Position numbers and translations under genes: made by a program. This document shows positions 52,979-61,449 of a stretch of DNA of 64,000 bases, piece by piece. The notes beneath the pieces are model-generated. The model was given only the letters and a program-made list of their open reading frames with translations. It was not told the origin of the DNA and made no database searches. The stretch is taken from contig CAWDUX010000002.1 in assembly GCA_963805605.1 (NCBI GenBank), positions 1,240,001 to 1,304,000 of the forward strand, given 5' to 3'. This DNA is from Actinocatenispora sp963805605. Lineage in GTDB: Bacteria > Actinomycetota > Actinomycetes > Mycobacteriales > Micromonosporaceae. How positions within the stretch are numbered: the stretch's first letter is position 1; every line of letters begins with the position of its first letter.

Positions 52979-54307
52979 CTACCGCAGGAACCCTTCGTAG
53001 TTGCGCTGCATCAGCTGGGATTCGATCTGCTTGACCGTCTCCAGGCCCACACCGACCATGATGAGGACCGCCGTGCCGCCGAACGGGAAGTTCTGGACGT
53101 TACCACCGGCGAGGCCGATGAACAGATTCGGCAGCACGGAGATGATGCCCAGGTAGATGGAGCCCGGCAGGGTGATCCGGCTCAGGATGAAGTCCAGGTA
53201 CTCCGCCGTCGGTCGGCCGGGCCGGATACCCGGCACGAACCCACCGTACTTCCGCATGTTGTCCGCGACCTCGGTCGGGTTGAACGTGATCGCCACGTAG
53301 AAGTAGGTGAAGAAGATGATCAGGGCGAAGTAGAGCAGGATGTGCACCCAGTTGTTGGGTGGTGTGATGTAACGGCCGATGAAGGTGATCACCGGGTTCG
53401 TACTGTTCTGCCCGGCCAGCTGGGTAACCAGCTGTGGCAGGTAGAGCAGGGACGACGCGAAGATCACCGGAATGACGCCGGCCTGGTTGACCTTCAGCGG
53501 GATGTAGGTCGAGGTGCCGCCGAACATCCGGCGGCCGATCATCCGCTTCGCGTACTGCACTGGCACCCGGCGCTGCGCCTGCTCGATGAAGACCACCGAG
53601 ACGATCACCACGATGCCGATCGCCAGCACGATGGCGAAAGTCAGCCCGCCCTTGGTCTTGAGGATGTTCCAGCCCTCGGCCGGCATCCGGGCGGCGATGT
53701 TGGTGAAGATCAGGACAGACATCCCGTTACCGACCCCGCGGTCGGTGATCAGCTCACCCAGCCACATGATGCAGCCGGTGCCCGCCGTCATCGTGATCAC
53801 GATGGTGACCAGGCTGACCCAGTGCGGGATCGAGCCGACCTTCGGGATGATCGGGTCGGTGCACTGGTTGCCGAACAGCTGACCGGACTCGGCGAGCGCG
53901 ATGTATCCGGAGGCCTGCAGCACCGCCAGCCCGAGAGTCAGGTAACGGGTGTACTGGGTGATCTTGGCCTGACCGGCCTGGCCCTCCTTGCGGAGCAGCT
54001 CCAGGCGCGGGATCACCACCGTCAGCAGCTGCAGGATGATGCTCGCCGTGATGTACGGCATGATCCCCAGCGCGAACACGCTCAGCTGGAACAGCGCGCC
54101 GCCGGAGAAGAGGTTCAGCAGCGTGAAGACATCCTTGGTGCCGCCTGAGTTGGAGGCGATGTCAATACACTTCTGCACGTTCGTATAGGACACACCTGGG
54201 CTCGGAATGGCGGCTCCGAGTCGGAAGATGGCCAGGATGAAGACCGTGAACAGCAGTTTCTTGCGCAGGTCAGGCGTACGGAACGCACTGACAAAGGCGG
54301 AGAGCAA
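52979..54307 (-). CDS. secY: Preprotein translocase subunit SecY
   Basis: A 442-residue channel protein with ten predicted transmembrane helices, beginning MLSAFVSAFRTPDLRKKLLF. The plug region follows helix 1 (SPGVSYTNVQKCI). GVIPVIFASSLLYLPQ and FVPGIRPGRPTAEYLDFILSR are conserved. Upstream lies a 202-base gap with competing hairpins. secY leads a secY-adk-map unit. Confidence 0.97.
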   Translation of the reverse strand: MLSAFVSAFRTPDLRKKLLFTVFILAIFRLGAAIPSPGVSYTNVQKCIDIASNSGGTKDVFTLLNLFSGGALFQLSVFALGIMPYITASIILQLLTVVIPRLELLRKEGQAGQAKITQYTRYLTLGLAVLQASGYIALAESGQLFGNQCTDPIIPKVGSIPHWVSLVTIVITMTAGTGCIMWLGELITDRGVGNGMSVLIFTNIAARMPAEGWNILKTKGGLTFAIVLAIGIVVIVSVVFIEQAQRRVPVQYAKRMIGRRMFGGTSTYIPLKVNQAGVIPVIFASSLLYLPQLVTQLAGQNSTNPVITFIGRYITPPNNWVHILLYFALIIFFTYFYVAITFNPTEVADNMRKYGGFVPGIRPGRPTAEYLDFILSRITLPGSIYLGIISVLPNLFIGLAGGNVQNFPFGGTAVLIMVGVGLETVKQIESQLMQRNYEGFLR

Positions 54308-54434
54308 CTGTTCCTCCTGCGCAGACTGACCGCCTGGGCGGCGCTAGGTGTCGATCCGCTGCCCGACAGGTCAGTCGGGTGCTCTGGGCGACTCTAACAG
54401 TACGGGCGTTTCCGACGGTATCCATGACGGCGAC

Positions 54435-54496
54435 ACGGCGCCGACATGAGACCGCGCCGTTGCGGAAGGCCTGCTCAGCCACCCACAACGGCGCGG
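54435..54496 (-). promoter_or_regulatory. Two mutually exclusive hairpins between rplO and secY
   Basis: Stem A pairs 54435-54441 (ACGGCGC) with 54454-54460. Stem B pairs 54452-54462 (CCGCGCCGTTG) with 54486-54496 (11 bp). They share 54454-54460, so only one can form at a time. Lying 14 bases after the rplO stop, stem B may be a terminator or an attenuator that sets read-through from the spc operon into secY. Confidence 0.45.
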
Positions 54497-54509
54497 ATCA
54501 CAACATCAT

Positions 54510-54953
54510 CTACAGCTCGGTGGCCGAACCACCGGCGGCGGCGAGCTTCTCCTTGGCCGACGCACTGAACGCGTGCGCCTTGACCTGGATCTTCACCCCG
54601 CCCAGGTCACCCGAGCCGAGCACCTTGACCAGCTCACCGGCGCGTACCGCACCGGCGTTTGCCAGCTCCAACGGGCCGACCTCACCGCCGTCCGGGAACA
54701 GCGCGGCCAACCGGTCGAGGTTGACGACCTGGTAGGTGACCTTGAACTTGTTCTTGAAGCCCTTGAGCTTCGGCAGTCGCATGTGGATGGGCATCTGCCC
54801 ACCCTCGAAGGCGGCCGGTACGTTCTTCCGGGCCTTCGTACCCTTGGTGCCGCGACCGGCGGTCTTGCCCTTCGAGCCCTCACCGCGGCCGACGCGCGTC
54901 TTCTCGGTGCGCGCACCGGGCGCGGGCCGAAGGTGGTGAACCTTGAGCGCCAT
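54510..54953 (-). CDS. rplO: 50S ribosomal protein L15
   Basis: A 147-residue L15 (MALKVHHLRPAPGARTEKTR, GSKGKTAGRGTKGTKARKNV, FEGGQMPIHMRLPKLKG). Two bases after rpmD. Confidence 0.97.
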   Translation of the reverse strand: MALKVHHLRPAPGARTEKTRVGRGEGSKGKTAGRGTKGTKARKNVPAAFEGGQMPIHMRLPKLKGFKNKFKVTYQVVNLDRLAALFPDGGEVGPLELANAGAVRAGELVKVLGSGDLGGVKIQVKAHAFSASAKEKLAAAGGSATEL

Positions 54954-54955
54954 CG

Positions 54956-55138
54956 CTACTCCACCTCCTCAACCTGCACGAGGTGGATCACGGTACGGAC
55001 CATGCCCCGGAACTCGGGACGGTCCTCCTTGACCACCACGTCGGAGATCCGCTTCAGCCCCAGCGTACGCAGCGTCTCGCGCTGGTTCCGCTTGGTGCCG
55101 ATCGTGGACCGGACCTGGGTGACCTTCAGGCGTGCCAT
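54956..55138 (-). CDS. rpmD: 50S ribosomal protein L30
   Basis: A 60-residue L30 (MARLKVTQVRSTIGTKRNQR, ETLRTLGLKRISDVVVKED). It ends VEEVE with the stop two bases before rplO. Standard length for bacteria. Confidence 0.96.
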   Translation of the reverse strand: MARLKVTQVRSTIGTKRNQRETLRTLGLKRISDVVVKEDRPEFRGMVRTVIHLVQVEEVE

Positions 55139-55152
55139 GTCATGTCCCCCGT

Positions 55153-55752
55153 TCAGCTTGCCAGGCCCGCGCGGGTCCGCAGCATCGCTGTCGGCGCCAC
55201 GTCCTCCAGCGGCAGGCCGCGGCGGGCCGCCACCTGCTCCGGAGATTCCAGGCCCTTCAGCGCCGCCACGGTGGCGTGCACGATGTTGATCGGGTTGGAC
55301 GAGCCGAGGCTCTTGGACAGCACGTCGTGGATCCCGGCGCACTCCAGCACGGCGCGCACCGGACCACCGGCGATCACACCGGTACCCGGGCTGGCCGGCT
55401 TCAACATGACCACACCAGCGGCGTCCTCGCCGATCACCGGGTGGGTGATCGTCGCACCGATGCGCGGCACCTTGAAGAAGTGCTTCTTGGCCTCCTCGAC
55501 GCCCTTGGCGATCGCCGCAGGCACCTCCTTGGCCTTGCCGTAACCCACTCCGACGGTGCCGTCTCCGTCGCCCACCACGACCAGCGCGGTGAAGCTGAAC
55601 CGTCGACCACCCTTGACGACCTTGGCTACGCGGTTGATCTTGACGAGCCGCTCAAGATTCGGCGTCTTCTCCGCGGCCGCGCCGCCACGGCCGCCATCCC
55701 GGCGATCCCGGCGATTGTCGCCGGATCCGCCACGGCGCTGCGGACCTGCCAT
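55153..55752 (-). CDS. rpsE: 30S ribosomal protein S5
   Basis: A 199-residue S5. The Gly/Arg-rich N-terminal tail (GPQRRGGSGDNRRDRRDGGR) precedes the double-stranded-RNA-binding fold (NRVAKVVKGGRRFSFTALVV) and GGPVRAVLECAGIHDVLSKS. Acts in decoding accuracy. Confidence 0.97.
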   Translation of the reverse strand: MAGPQRRGGSGDNRRDRRDGGRGGAAAEKTPNLERLVKINRVAKVVKGGRRFSFTALVVVGDGDGTVGVGYGKAKEVPAAIAKGVEEAKKHFFKVPRIGATITHPVIGEDAAGVVMLKPASPGTGVIAGGPVRAVLECAGIHDVLSKSLGSSNPINIVHATVAALKGLESPEQVAARRGLPLEDVAPTAMLRTRAGLAS

Positions 55753-55831
55753 CAGGCGCTACCTCTCTCGTTACCTAGTTGCGATCCTCACCGGCCCGCT
55801 CGGCCCGGCGATGCTCAGCGTGCCTTGAAGC

Positions 55832-56227
55832 CTAGAACTCCAGGCCGCCGGACCGAGCGGCGTCAGCCAGCGCGGCGACCCGCCCGTGATAAGCGTTGCC
55901 GCCACGGTCGAAGACCACCTGGGTCACGCCCGCGTTCTTAGCCCGCTCAGCCAGCAGTTCGCCGACCTTGCGCGCCTGGTCCTTCTTCTCGCCCTCCGCG
56001 CCACGCAGCCCGGTGTCGAGCGTCGACGCGGCGACCAGCGTGCGGCCCTGTACGTCGTCGATCACCTGGGCGTAGATGTGCCGCAGCGACCTGGTCACCA
56101 CCAGCCGCGGCCGGGCCGCAGTGCCGTTGACCTGCTTGCGCACCCGGTAGTGCCGACGGTTCCGGGCGATGCGACGCGCTGCCGCGTCGCCCTTGACCGA
56201 ATTCCGGTTAGCCAGTGTGGCAGCCAT
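55832..56227 (-). CDS. rplR: 50S ribosomal protein L18
   Basis: A 131-residue L18 that binds 5S rRNA (HYRVRKQVNGTAARPRLVVT, HIYAQVIDDVQGRTLVAAST). Its ATG shares one base with the rplF stop (TAATG). Confidence 0.97.
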   Translation of the reverse strand: MAATLANRNSVKGDAAARRIARNRRHYRVRKQVNGTAARPRLVVTRSLRHIYAQVIDDVQGRTLVAASTLDTGLRGAEGEKKDQARKVGELLAERAKNAGVTQVVFDRGGNAYHGRVAALADAARSGGLEF

Positions 56228-56763
56228 TACTTACCTGCCTTTCCAGCCTTGCGGCGGATGGTCTCGCCCTGGTACCGCACGCCCTTGCCCTTGTAGGGCT
56301 CCGGCGGCCGGATCTTGCGGATGTTGGCCGCGACCTCGCCCACCTGCTGCTTGTTGATACCTGAGACGGTGAGCTGGGTCGGCTTCTGCACGCTGAACGA
56401 GATGCCGTTCGGCGCCTGCACGACGACCGGGTGCGAGAACCCCAGAGCGAACTCCAGGTCCGAACCCTTGGCCTGCACCCGGTAACCGGTGCCGTGGATC
56501 TCCAAGCTCTTGGAGTATCCATCGGTGACCCCGATGACCAGGTTGTTCACCAACGTGCGGGACAACCCGTGCAGCGCGCGGGAACGACGCTCGTCGTTCG
56601 GTCGCTCGACGTACAGCGTGCCGTCCTCGAGCTTCGCGGTGATCGGTTCGGCGAGCGTGTGCGACAGCTCGCCCTTCGGGCCCTTGACCGAGATGCTGGC
56701 GCCGTCGATCTTGACGTCCACACCGGTCGGGACCGGGATCGGCTTGCGTCCAATCCGAGACAT
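56227..56763 (-). CDS. rplF: 50S ribosomal protein L6
   Basis: A 178-residue L6 (MSRIGRKPIPVPTGVDVKID to KIRPPEPYKGKGVRYQGETI). The ATG at 56763 is the family start; a longer open frame is ignored. One-base overlap with rplR. Confidence 0.97.
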   Translation of the reverse strand: MSRIGRKPIPVPTGVDVKIDGASISVKGPKGELSHTLAEPITAKLEDGTLYVERPNDERRSRALHGLSRTLVNNLVIGVTDGYSKSLEIHGTGYRVQAKGSDLEFALGFSHPVVVQAPNGISFSVQKPTQLTVSGINKQQVGEVAANIRKIRPPEPYKGKGVRYQGETIRRKAGKAGK

Positions 56764-56779
56764 GGCTGAAGCTACTCCC

Positions 56780-57187
56780 TTACCAGACGAAGGCGAGGAC
56801 TTCCCCGCCCACGCCACGCTTACGAGCCTGCCGGTCGGTCAGCAATCCCTGCGACGTCGAGATGATCGCAACGCCCAGGCCGCCGAGCACCCGTGGTAGC
56901 CCATCTGCCTTCGCATACACCCGCAGGCCCGGCTTGGAGACCCGACGGATACCCGCGAGGCTTCGCTCCCGGTTCTGGCCGAACTTCAGCTCAACCTTGA
57001 GCTTCTTGCCGACGGTACCCTCGGCGGGCTCCTCGACGGACCAGCTGATGACGTAACCCTCCTGCTTGAGGACCTCGGCGATGTTCGCCTTGATCTTCGA
57101 GTAGGGCATGGTCACTTCATCGTGGTACGCCTGGTTGCCATTACGCAGACGAGTCAGCATGTCTGCGATTGGATCGGTCATCGTCAT
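56780..57187 (-). CDS. rpsH: 30S ribosomal protein S8
   Basis: A 135-residue S8 (MTMTDPIADMLTRLRNGNQA to VGGEVLAFVW). Binds the central 16S domain. In-frame ATGs at 57187 and 57181 are both possible. Confidence 0.97.
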   Translation of the reverse strand: MTMTDPIADMLTRLRNGNQAYHDEVTMPYSKIKANIAEVLKQEGYVISWSVEEPAEGTVGKKLKVELKFGQNRERSLAGIRRVSKPGLRVYAKADGLPRVLGGLGVAIISTSQGLLTDRQARKRGVGGEVLAFVW

Positions 57188-57256
57188 GTGATGTGGTGCC
57201 TTCCTCGCCCCGGTTCCCGGTTACGGGCCTGTGGCGTTGCTATCCAGCGTCGGCTT

Positions 57257-57442
57257 CTACCAGGACGCCTTGGACACACCGGGAAGCTCGCCGCGGTGCG
57301 CCATCTCCCGAATGCACACCCGGCACAGCCCGAACTTGCGGTATACCGCCCTCGGACGACCGCACCGCTGGCAGCGAGTGTACGCACGCGCGGAGAACTT
57401 CGGCTTCCGCGCCGCCTTGATTACCAGCGCCTTCTTCGCCAT
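57257..57442 (-). CDS. rpsN: 30S ribosomal protein S14, type Z
   Basis: A 61-residue zinc-binding S14. The two CxxC pairs are YTRCQRCGRPRAV and FGLCRVCIREMA. Type Z S14 is zinc-dependent; actinobacteria often hold a zinc-free copy elsewhere. Three bases after rplE. Confidence 0.97.
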   Translation of the reverse strand: MAKKALVIKAARKPKFSARAYTRCQRCGRPRAVYRKFGLCRVCIREMAHRGELPGVSKASW

Positions 57443-57445
57443 GGA

Positions 57446-58015
57446 TCAGCTCTCCTTGAACGGGAAGCCCAGCAGCTTGAGCAGGTGCCGGCCCTCCTCG
57501 TCGGTCGTTGCGGACGTCACGACGGTGATGTCCATGCCTCGGACCCGGTCGATCTTGTCCTGGTCGATCTCGTGGAAGACCGACTGCTCCGTCAGACCGA
57601 ACGTGTAGTTGCCGTGGCCGTCGAACTGCTTCGGCGACAGGCCACGGAAGTCCCGGATACGCGGGAGCGAGATCGACAGCAGTCGGTCCAGGAACTCCCA
57701 CATCCGGTTGCCGCGCAGCGTCACCTTCGCGCCGATCGGCATGCCTTCACGCAGTTTGAACTGTGCGATGGACTTCTTGGCCCGGCGAACCAACGGCTTC
57801 TGGCCGGTGATCAGCGTCAGGTCACGGACGGCACCGTCGATCAGCTTGGCGTCCCGGGCAGCGTCGCCGACACCCATGTTGACGACGATCTTGACCACCG
57901 ACGGAACCCTCATCGGGTTGCCGTACGCGAACTGCTCCCCCATGGCACCAGCAATCTCGCTGCGGTACCGCTCCTTGAGCCGTGGGGAGATCTTCTCTGT
58001 CGTTGCCGTCGTCAT
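57446..58015 (-). CDS. rplE: 50S ribosomal protein L5
   Basis: A 189-residue L5 bound to 5S rRNA (KERYRSEIAGAMGEQFAYGN, LITGQKPLVRRAKKSIAQFK). A GTG at 58018 and ATG at 58015 adjoin (GTGATG) and overlap the rplX stop; the ATG is used. Confidence 0.96.
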   Translation of the reverse strand: MTTATTEKISPRLKERYRSEIAGAMGEQFAYGNPMRVPSVVKIVVNMGVGDAARDAKLIDGAVRDLTLITGQKPLVRRAKKSIAQFKLREGMPIGAKVTLRGNRMWEFLDRLLSISLPRIRDFRGLSPKQFDGHGNYTFGLTEQSVFHEIDQDKIDRVRGMDITVVTSATTDEEGRHLLKLLGFPFKES

Positions 58016-58329
58016 CACAGGTCCTTACCGGAACGCCGGCCGATGCGTACGTTGCGGCCCGCTTCGTCCTTGCGACGACCCACCCGCGTCGGCTGCCCGT
58101 CACCGTCCACCACCATCACGTTGCTGACGTGGATGGGAGCTTCCTGGGTGACGATGCCGCCGGTCTGAGACCCGCGCTGGGACGTCTGGATCTTGGTGTG
58201 CTTCTTGACCCGGTTCACACCCTCGACGAGAACCTTGTCAAGCCTCGGGTAGGCCGCAATGACCTTGCCCTTCGCTCCACGGTCCTTGCCGGCGATGACG
58301 AGAACCGTGTCGCCCTTTTTCACCTTCAC
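58015..58329 (-). CDS. rplX: 50S ribosomal protein L24
   Basis: A 104-residue L24 with the KOW motif near the start (KKGDTVLVIAGKDRGAKGKV). Early assembly factor. Its stop overlaps the rplE start. Confidence 0.97.
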   Translation of the reverse strand: MKVKKGDTVLVIAGKDRGAKGKVIAAYPRLDKVLVEGVNRVKKHTKIQTSQRGSQTGGIVTQEAPIHVSNVMVVDGDGQPTRVGRRKDEAGRNVRIGRRSGKDL

Positions 58330-58332
58330 GGT

Positions 58333-58701
58333 CTACAACACCTCCGGTGCGAGGGAGATGATCTTCATGAATTTCTTGTCGCGCAGCTCGCGACCGACCG
58401 GGCCGAAGATACGGGTACCGCGTGGGTCCCCGCCGTCCCGGATCAGTACCGCCGCGTTCTCGTCGAAGCGGATGTACGAACCATCCGGCCGGCGCTTCTC
58501 CTTGGCTGTACGGACGACGACGGCCTTGACCACGTCGCCCTTCTTGACACCGGCGCCCGGGATCGCGTCCTTGACGGTGGCCACGATGACGTCGCCGATG
58601 CTCGCGTAGCGCCGACCGGAGCCGCCGAGCACCCGGATGCACAGGATCTGCCTGGCACCCGTGTTATCGGCGACGCGCAGTCGCGACTCCTGCTGGATCA
58701 C
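58333..58701 (-). CDS. rplN: 50S ribosomal protein L14
   Basis: A 122-residue L14 (MIQQESRLRVADNTGARQIL to MKIISLAPEVL), the standard length. Three bases ahead of rplX. Confidence 0.97.
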   Translation of the reverse strand: MIQQESRLRVADNTGARQILCIRVLGGSGRRYASIGDVIVATVKDAIPGAGVKKGDVVKAVVVRTAKEKRRPDGSYIRFDENAAVLIRDGGDPRGTRIFGPVGRELRDKKFMKIISLAPEVL

Positions 58702-58785
58702 GTCAACTCCTGATGTCTGCCGGTCCTCCGCTGTCGCGGAGCCTGGCGGAACGCCGTTGTGTTGTGACTACTTGGCCTTGTCGTA

Positions 58786-59058
58786 CTACTTGGCCTTCTC
58801 GAGGACCTCGACGATCCGCCAACGCTTGGTGGCCGACAGCGGCCGCGTCTCCATCAGACGCACCCGGTCGCCCACGCCGCACTGGTTCTGCTCGTCGTGT
58901 GCCTGGAGCTTGCTGGTCCGCCGCATGACCTTGCCGTACAGCGGGTGCTTGACCCGGTCCTCGACGGCCACCACAACGGTCTTGTCCATCTTGTCACTGA
59001 CCACCAGGCCCTCACGCGTCTTACGCTTGGCCCGCTGTTCACTCTGCTGTTCTGTCAT
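58786..59058 (-). CDS. rpsQ: 30S ribosomal protein S17
   Basis: A 90-residue S17, OB-fold (KTREGLVVSDKMDKTVVVAV, GDRVRLMETRPLSATKRWRI). An adjoining GTG at 59061 could start it. Its start overlaps the rpmC stop. Confidence 0.96.
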   Translation of the reverse strand: MTEQQSEQRAKRKTREGLVVSDKMDKTVVVAVEDRVKHPLYGKVMRRTSKLQAHDEQNQCGVGDRVRLMETRPLSATKRWRIVEVLEKAK

Positions 59059-59288
59059 CACGCAACCTCGCTCGGCGCAGCGCTGAGGCCGAGCTCGCGC
59101 TCACGCATGATCGTGTAGATCCGGGCGATCTCCCGACGTACCACCTGCAGCCGACGGTTGTTGTCCAACTGCCCGGTAGCACCCTGGACGCGGAGGTTGA
59201 ACAGCTCCGCCTTGGCCTCACTGAGCTTGCTCGCCAGATCGTCGTTCCCGATCTCACGCAGCTCACCGGCCGGCGTACCAGCCGCCAT
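59058..59288 (-). CDS. rpmC: 50S ribosomal protein L29
   Basis: A 76-residue two-helix L29 (LREIGNDDLASKLSEAKAEL, RRLQVVRREIARIYTIMRER), near the exit tunnel. It overlaps rplP by one base. Confidence 0.96.
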   Translation of the reverse strand: MAAGTPAGELREIGNDDLASKLSEAKAELFNLRVQGATGQLDNNRRLQVVRREIARIYTIMRERELGLSAAPSEVA

Positions 59289-59713
59289 CAGACCTCACCC
59301 ACTTCGCGCTTCACGATCCGGCACTTCATAGGAAGCTTGTGGATCGCGCGGGTCAGCGCCTCACGCGCGACCGTCTCGTTCGGGAACGACAACTCGAACA
59401 TGACCCGGCCGGGCTTGATGTTCGCCACCCACCACTCGGGTGAACCCTTACCGGAACCCATCCGGGTCTCGGCGGGCTTCTTCGTCAGTGCCTGGTCCGG
59501 GAAGATCGTGATCCAGACCTTGCCACCACGCTTGATGTGGCGGGTCATGGCGATACGAGCCGCCTCGATCTGTCGGTTGGTCACGTATGCCGGCTCCAGT
59601 GCCTGGATGCCGAACTCACCGAAGACCACCCGCGTGCCACCCTTGGCCTTGCCGCGGCGGGTCGGGTGATGCGGCTTCCGGAAGCCCTTCGGGGGCTTAC
59701 GCGGCATCAGCAT
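59288..59713 (-). CDS. rplP: 50S ribosomal protein L16
   Basis: A 141-residue L16 near the A site (MLMPRKPPKGFRKPHHPTRR, ITRHIKRGGKVW-like MTRHIKRGGKVWITIFPDQA, MGSGKGSPEWWVANIKPGRV). ATG start three bases after rpsC. Confidence 0.97.
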   Translation of the reverse strand: MLMPRKPPKGFRKPHHPTRRGKAKGGTRVVFGEFGIQALEPAYVTNRQIEAARIAMTRHIKRGGKVWITIFPDQALTKKPAETRMGSGKGSPEWWVANIKPGRVMFELSFPNETVAREALTRAIHKLPMKCRIVKREVGEV

Positions 59714-59716
59714 GGC

Positions 59717-60583
59717 TCAGCCCTCCTGACTCGTCTCGGTCGGCTGGTTCTGCGCAGCCTGACCGGTCTGTTCGGGGGACGGCTGGTCAGCGGGCGCAGC
59801 CGCCGACTTGCTCGGGCCATGCCGCTCCGCAGCTGCGGCGCGACCCGCCTCGGTACCGGTGGCGGTGGTGCCCGAGGAGCCGGAACGGGTACGGCGCGGC
59901 CGGTCGTTGCGATCCCGGCGCGGACGCCCGGACGGTACTTCCGGCTGCTCGCGACCCGGTACGGCCTCACCCTTGTAGACCCAGACCTTCACGCCGATAC
60001 GGCCGAAGGTCGTGCGGGCCTCGAAGAAGCCGTAGTCGATGTTGGCGCGCAGCGTGTGCAACGGCACGCGACCCTCGCGGTAGAACTCCGAGCGTGACAT
60101 CTCGGCGCCGCCCAGGCGGCCGCCGCACTGTACCCGGATGCCCTTGACGAGCGGGTTGCGCATCGCGGACTGGATGGCCTTACGCATCGCGCGGCGGAAC
60201 GCCACCCGACTGGCCAGCTGCTCCGCTATGCCCTGCGCGACCAGCTGGGCGTCCGACTCGGGGTTCTTCACCTCGAGGATGTTCAGCGTGACCTGCTTGC
60301 TGGTCAGCTTCTCCAGTTCGCCGCGGATCCGGTCCGCCTCGGCACCCTTACGGCCGATGACGATGCCAGGACGCGCGGTGTGGATGTCGACGCGGACCCG
60401 GTCACGGGTGCGCTCGATGTCCACGCTGGAGATACCGGCGCGCTCCAGGCCACCGGACATCATCCGCCGGATCTTGACATCCTCGGCGACATAGTCCTTG
60501 TAGAGCTTGTCCGCGTACCAGCGGGACTTCCAGTCGGTGCTGATACCGAGCCGGAACCCGTGCGGGTGGACCTTCTGACCCAT
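59717..60583 (-). CDS. rpsC: 30S ribosomal protein S3
   Basis: A 288-residue S3 (MGQKVHPHGFRLGISTDWKS) with the KH domain (RPGIVIGRKGAEADRIRGEL) and mRNA-entry helicase surface. The last 75 residues are an Arg/Ser/Ala/Gln-rich disordered extension. Its ATG overlaps the rplV stop (TAATG). Confidence 0.97.
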   Translation of the reverse strand: MGQKVHPHGFRLGISTDWKSRWYADKLYKDYVAEDVKIRRMMSGGLERAGISSVDIERTRDRVRVDIHTARPGIVIGRKGAEADRIRGELEKLTSKQVTLNILEVKNPESDAQLVAQGIAEQLASRVAFRRAMRKAIQSAMRNPLVKGIRVQCGGRLGGAEMSRSEFYREGRVPLHTLRANIDYGFFEARTTFGRIGVKVWVYKGEAVPGREQPEVPSGRPRRDRNDRPRRTRSGSSGTTATGTEAGRAAAAERHGPSKSAAAPADQPSPEQTGQAAQNQPTETSQEG

Positions 60584-61050
60584 TACTCCGCGCTCTCCTT
60601 CTCCGAGGCCTTGGTGCTCGCCGGCGCGGCGGCCTTCTTCGCGGCAGCCTTCTTGTTGGCCCCACGCTTCCGGTCCCCGCCTGCGGTCTGCACGCTCTCC
60701 ACCACGATGGTGATGTGGCAGGTGCGCTTACGGATCCGGTACGCGCGGCCCTGTGCCCGCGGCCGGAACCGCCGCAGCGTCGGCCCCTCGTCGACGTACG
60801 CCTCGCTGATGAGCAACGAGTCCGGGTCCAGCCGCTCGTTGTTCTCGGCGTTGGCGATCGCTGAGGCAACCACCTTGTAGACCGGTTCGCTGGCTGCCTG
60901 GGGGGCGAACTTGAGCACCGTGAGGGCCTCCTTCGCGGACATGCCGCGAACCAGGTTGACCACACGGCGCGCCTTCATCGGCGAGGTGCGCACGTGTCGC
61001 GCAACCGCCCGCGCGCCGGGAGGCGCAGTAGCGTCGCCCTTAGTTGGCAT
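60583..61050 (-). CDS. rplV: 50S ribosomal protein L22
   Basis: A 155-residue L22 whose hairpin lines the exit tunnel (FRPRAQGRAYRIRKRTCHIT). The C-terminal Lys/Ala-rich tail (NKKAAAKKAAAPASTKASEK) is an extension relative to E. coli. Confidence 0.97.
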   Translation of the reverse strand: MPTKGDATAPPGARAVARHVRTSPMKARRVVNLVRGMSAKEALTVLKFAPQAASEPVYKVVASAIANAENNERLDPDSLLISEAYVDEGPTLRRFRPRAQGRAYRIRKRTCHITIVVESVQTAGGDRKRGANKKAAAKKAAAPASTKASEKESAE

Positions 61051-61140
61051 CGCTGTCCCCTTGCTCGTTTCCTCGTATCGATTCGTGCGTCCGTGCGCGT
61101 TGCGATCCCCGCCGACGGCGAACCGTCAGCGTTGTGGCGC

Positions 61141-61422
61141 TCAGCGGCGCCGGCTCTTCCTGTCGTCCTTCTCGTGACCCTTGAACGTACGGGTCAGCGC
61201 GAACTCGCCGAGCTTGTGCCCGACCATCGCCTCGGTGACGAACACCGGGATGTGCTTCATCCCGTTGTGCACCGCGATCGTGTGCCCGAGCATGTCCGGC
61301 GTGATCGTCGAACGACGCGACCAGGTCTTGATGACGTTCTTGGTGCCCTTCTCGTTCTGCACCACCACCTTCTTCATGAGGTGGTCGTCGACGAAGGGAC
61401 CCTTCTTCAGACTGCGAGGCAT
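61141..61422 (-). CDS. rpsS: 30S ribosomal protein S19
   Basis: A 93-residue S19 (MPRSLKKGPFVDDHLMKKVV, MVGHKLGEFALTRTFKGHEK). Contacts A-site tRNA. A 90-base gap without a clear signal precedes rplV. Confidence 0.97.
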   Translation of the reverse strand: MPRSLKKGPFVDDHLMKKVVVQNEKGTKNVIKTWSRRSTITPDMLGHTIAVHNGMKHIPVFVTEAMVGHKLGEFALTRTFKGHEKDDRKSRRR

Positions 61423-61449
61423 CTGACTTGCTCCTTGGTCTCAGCCGGC

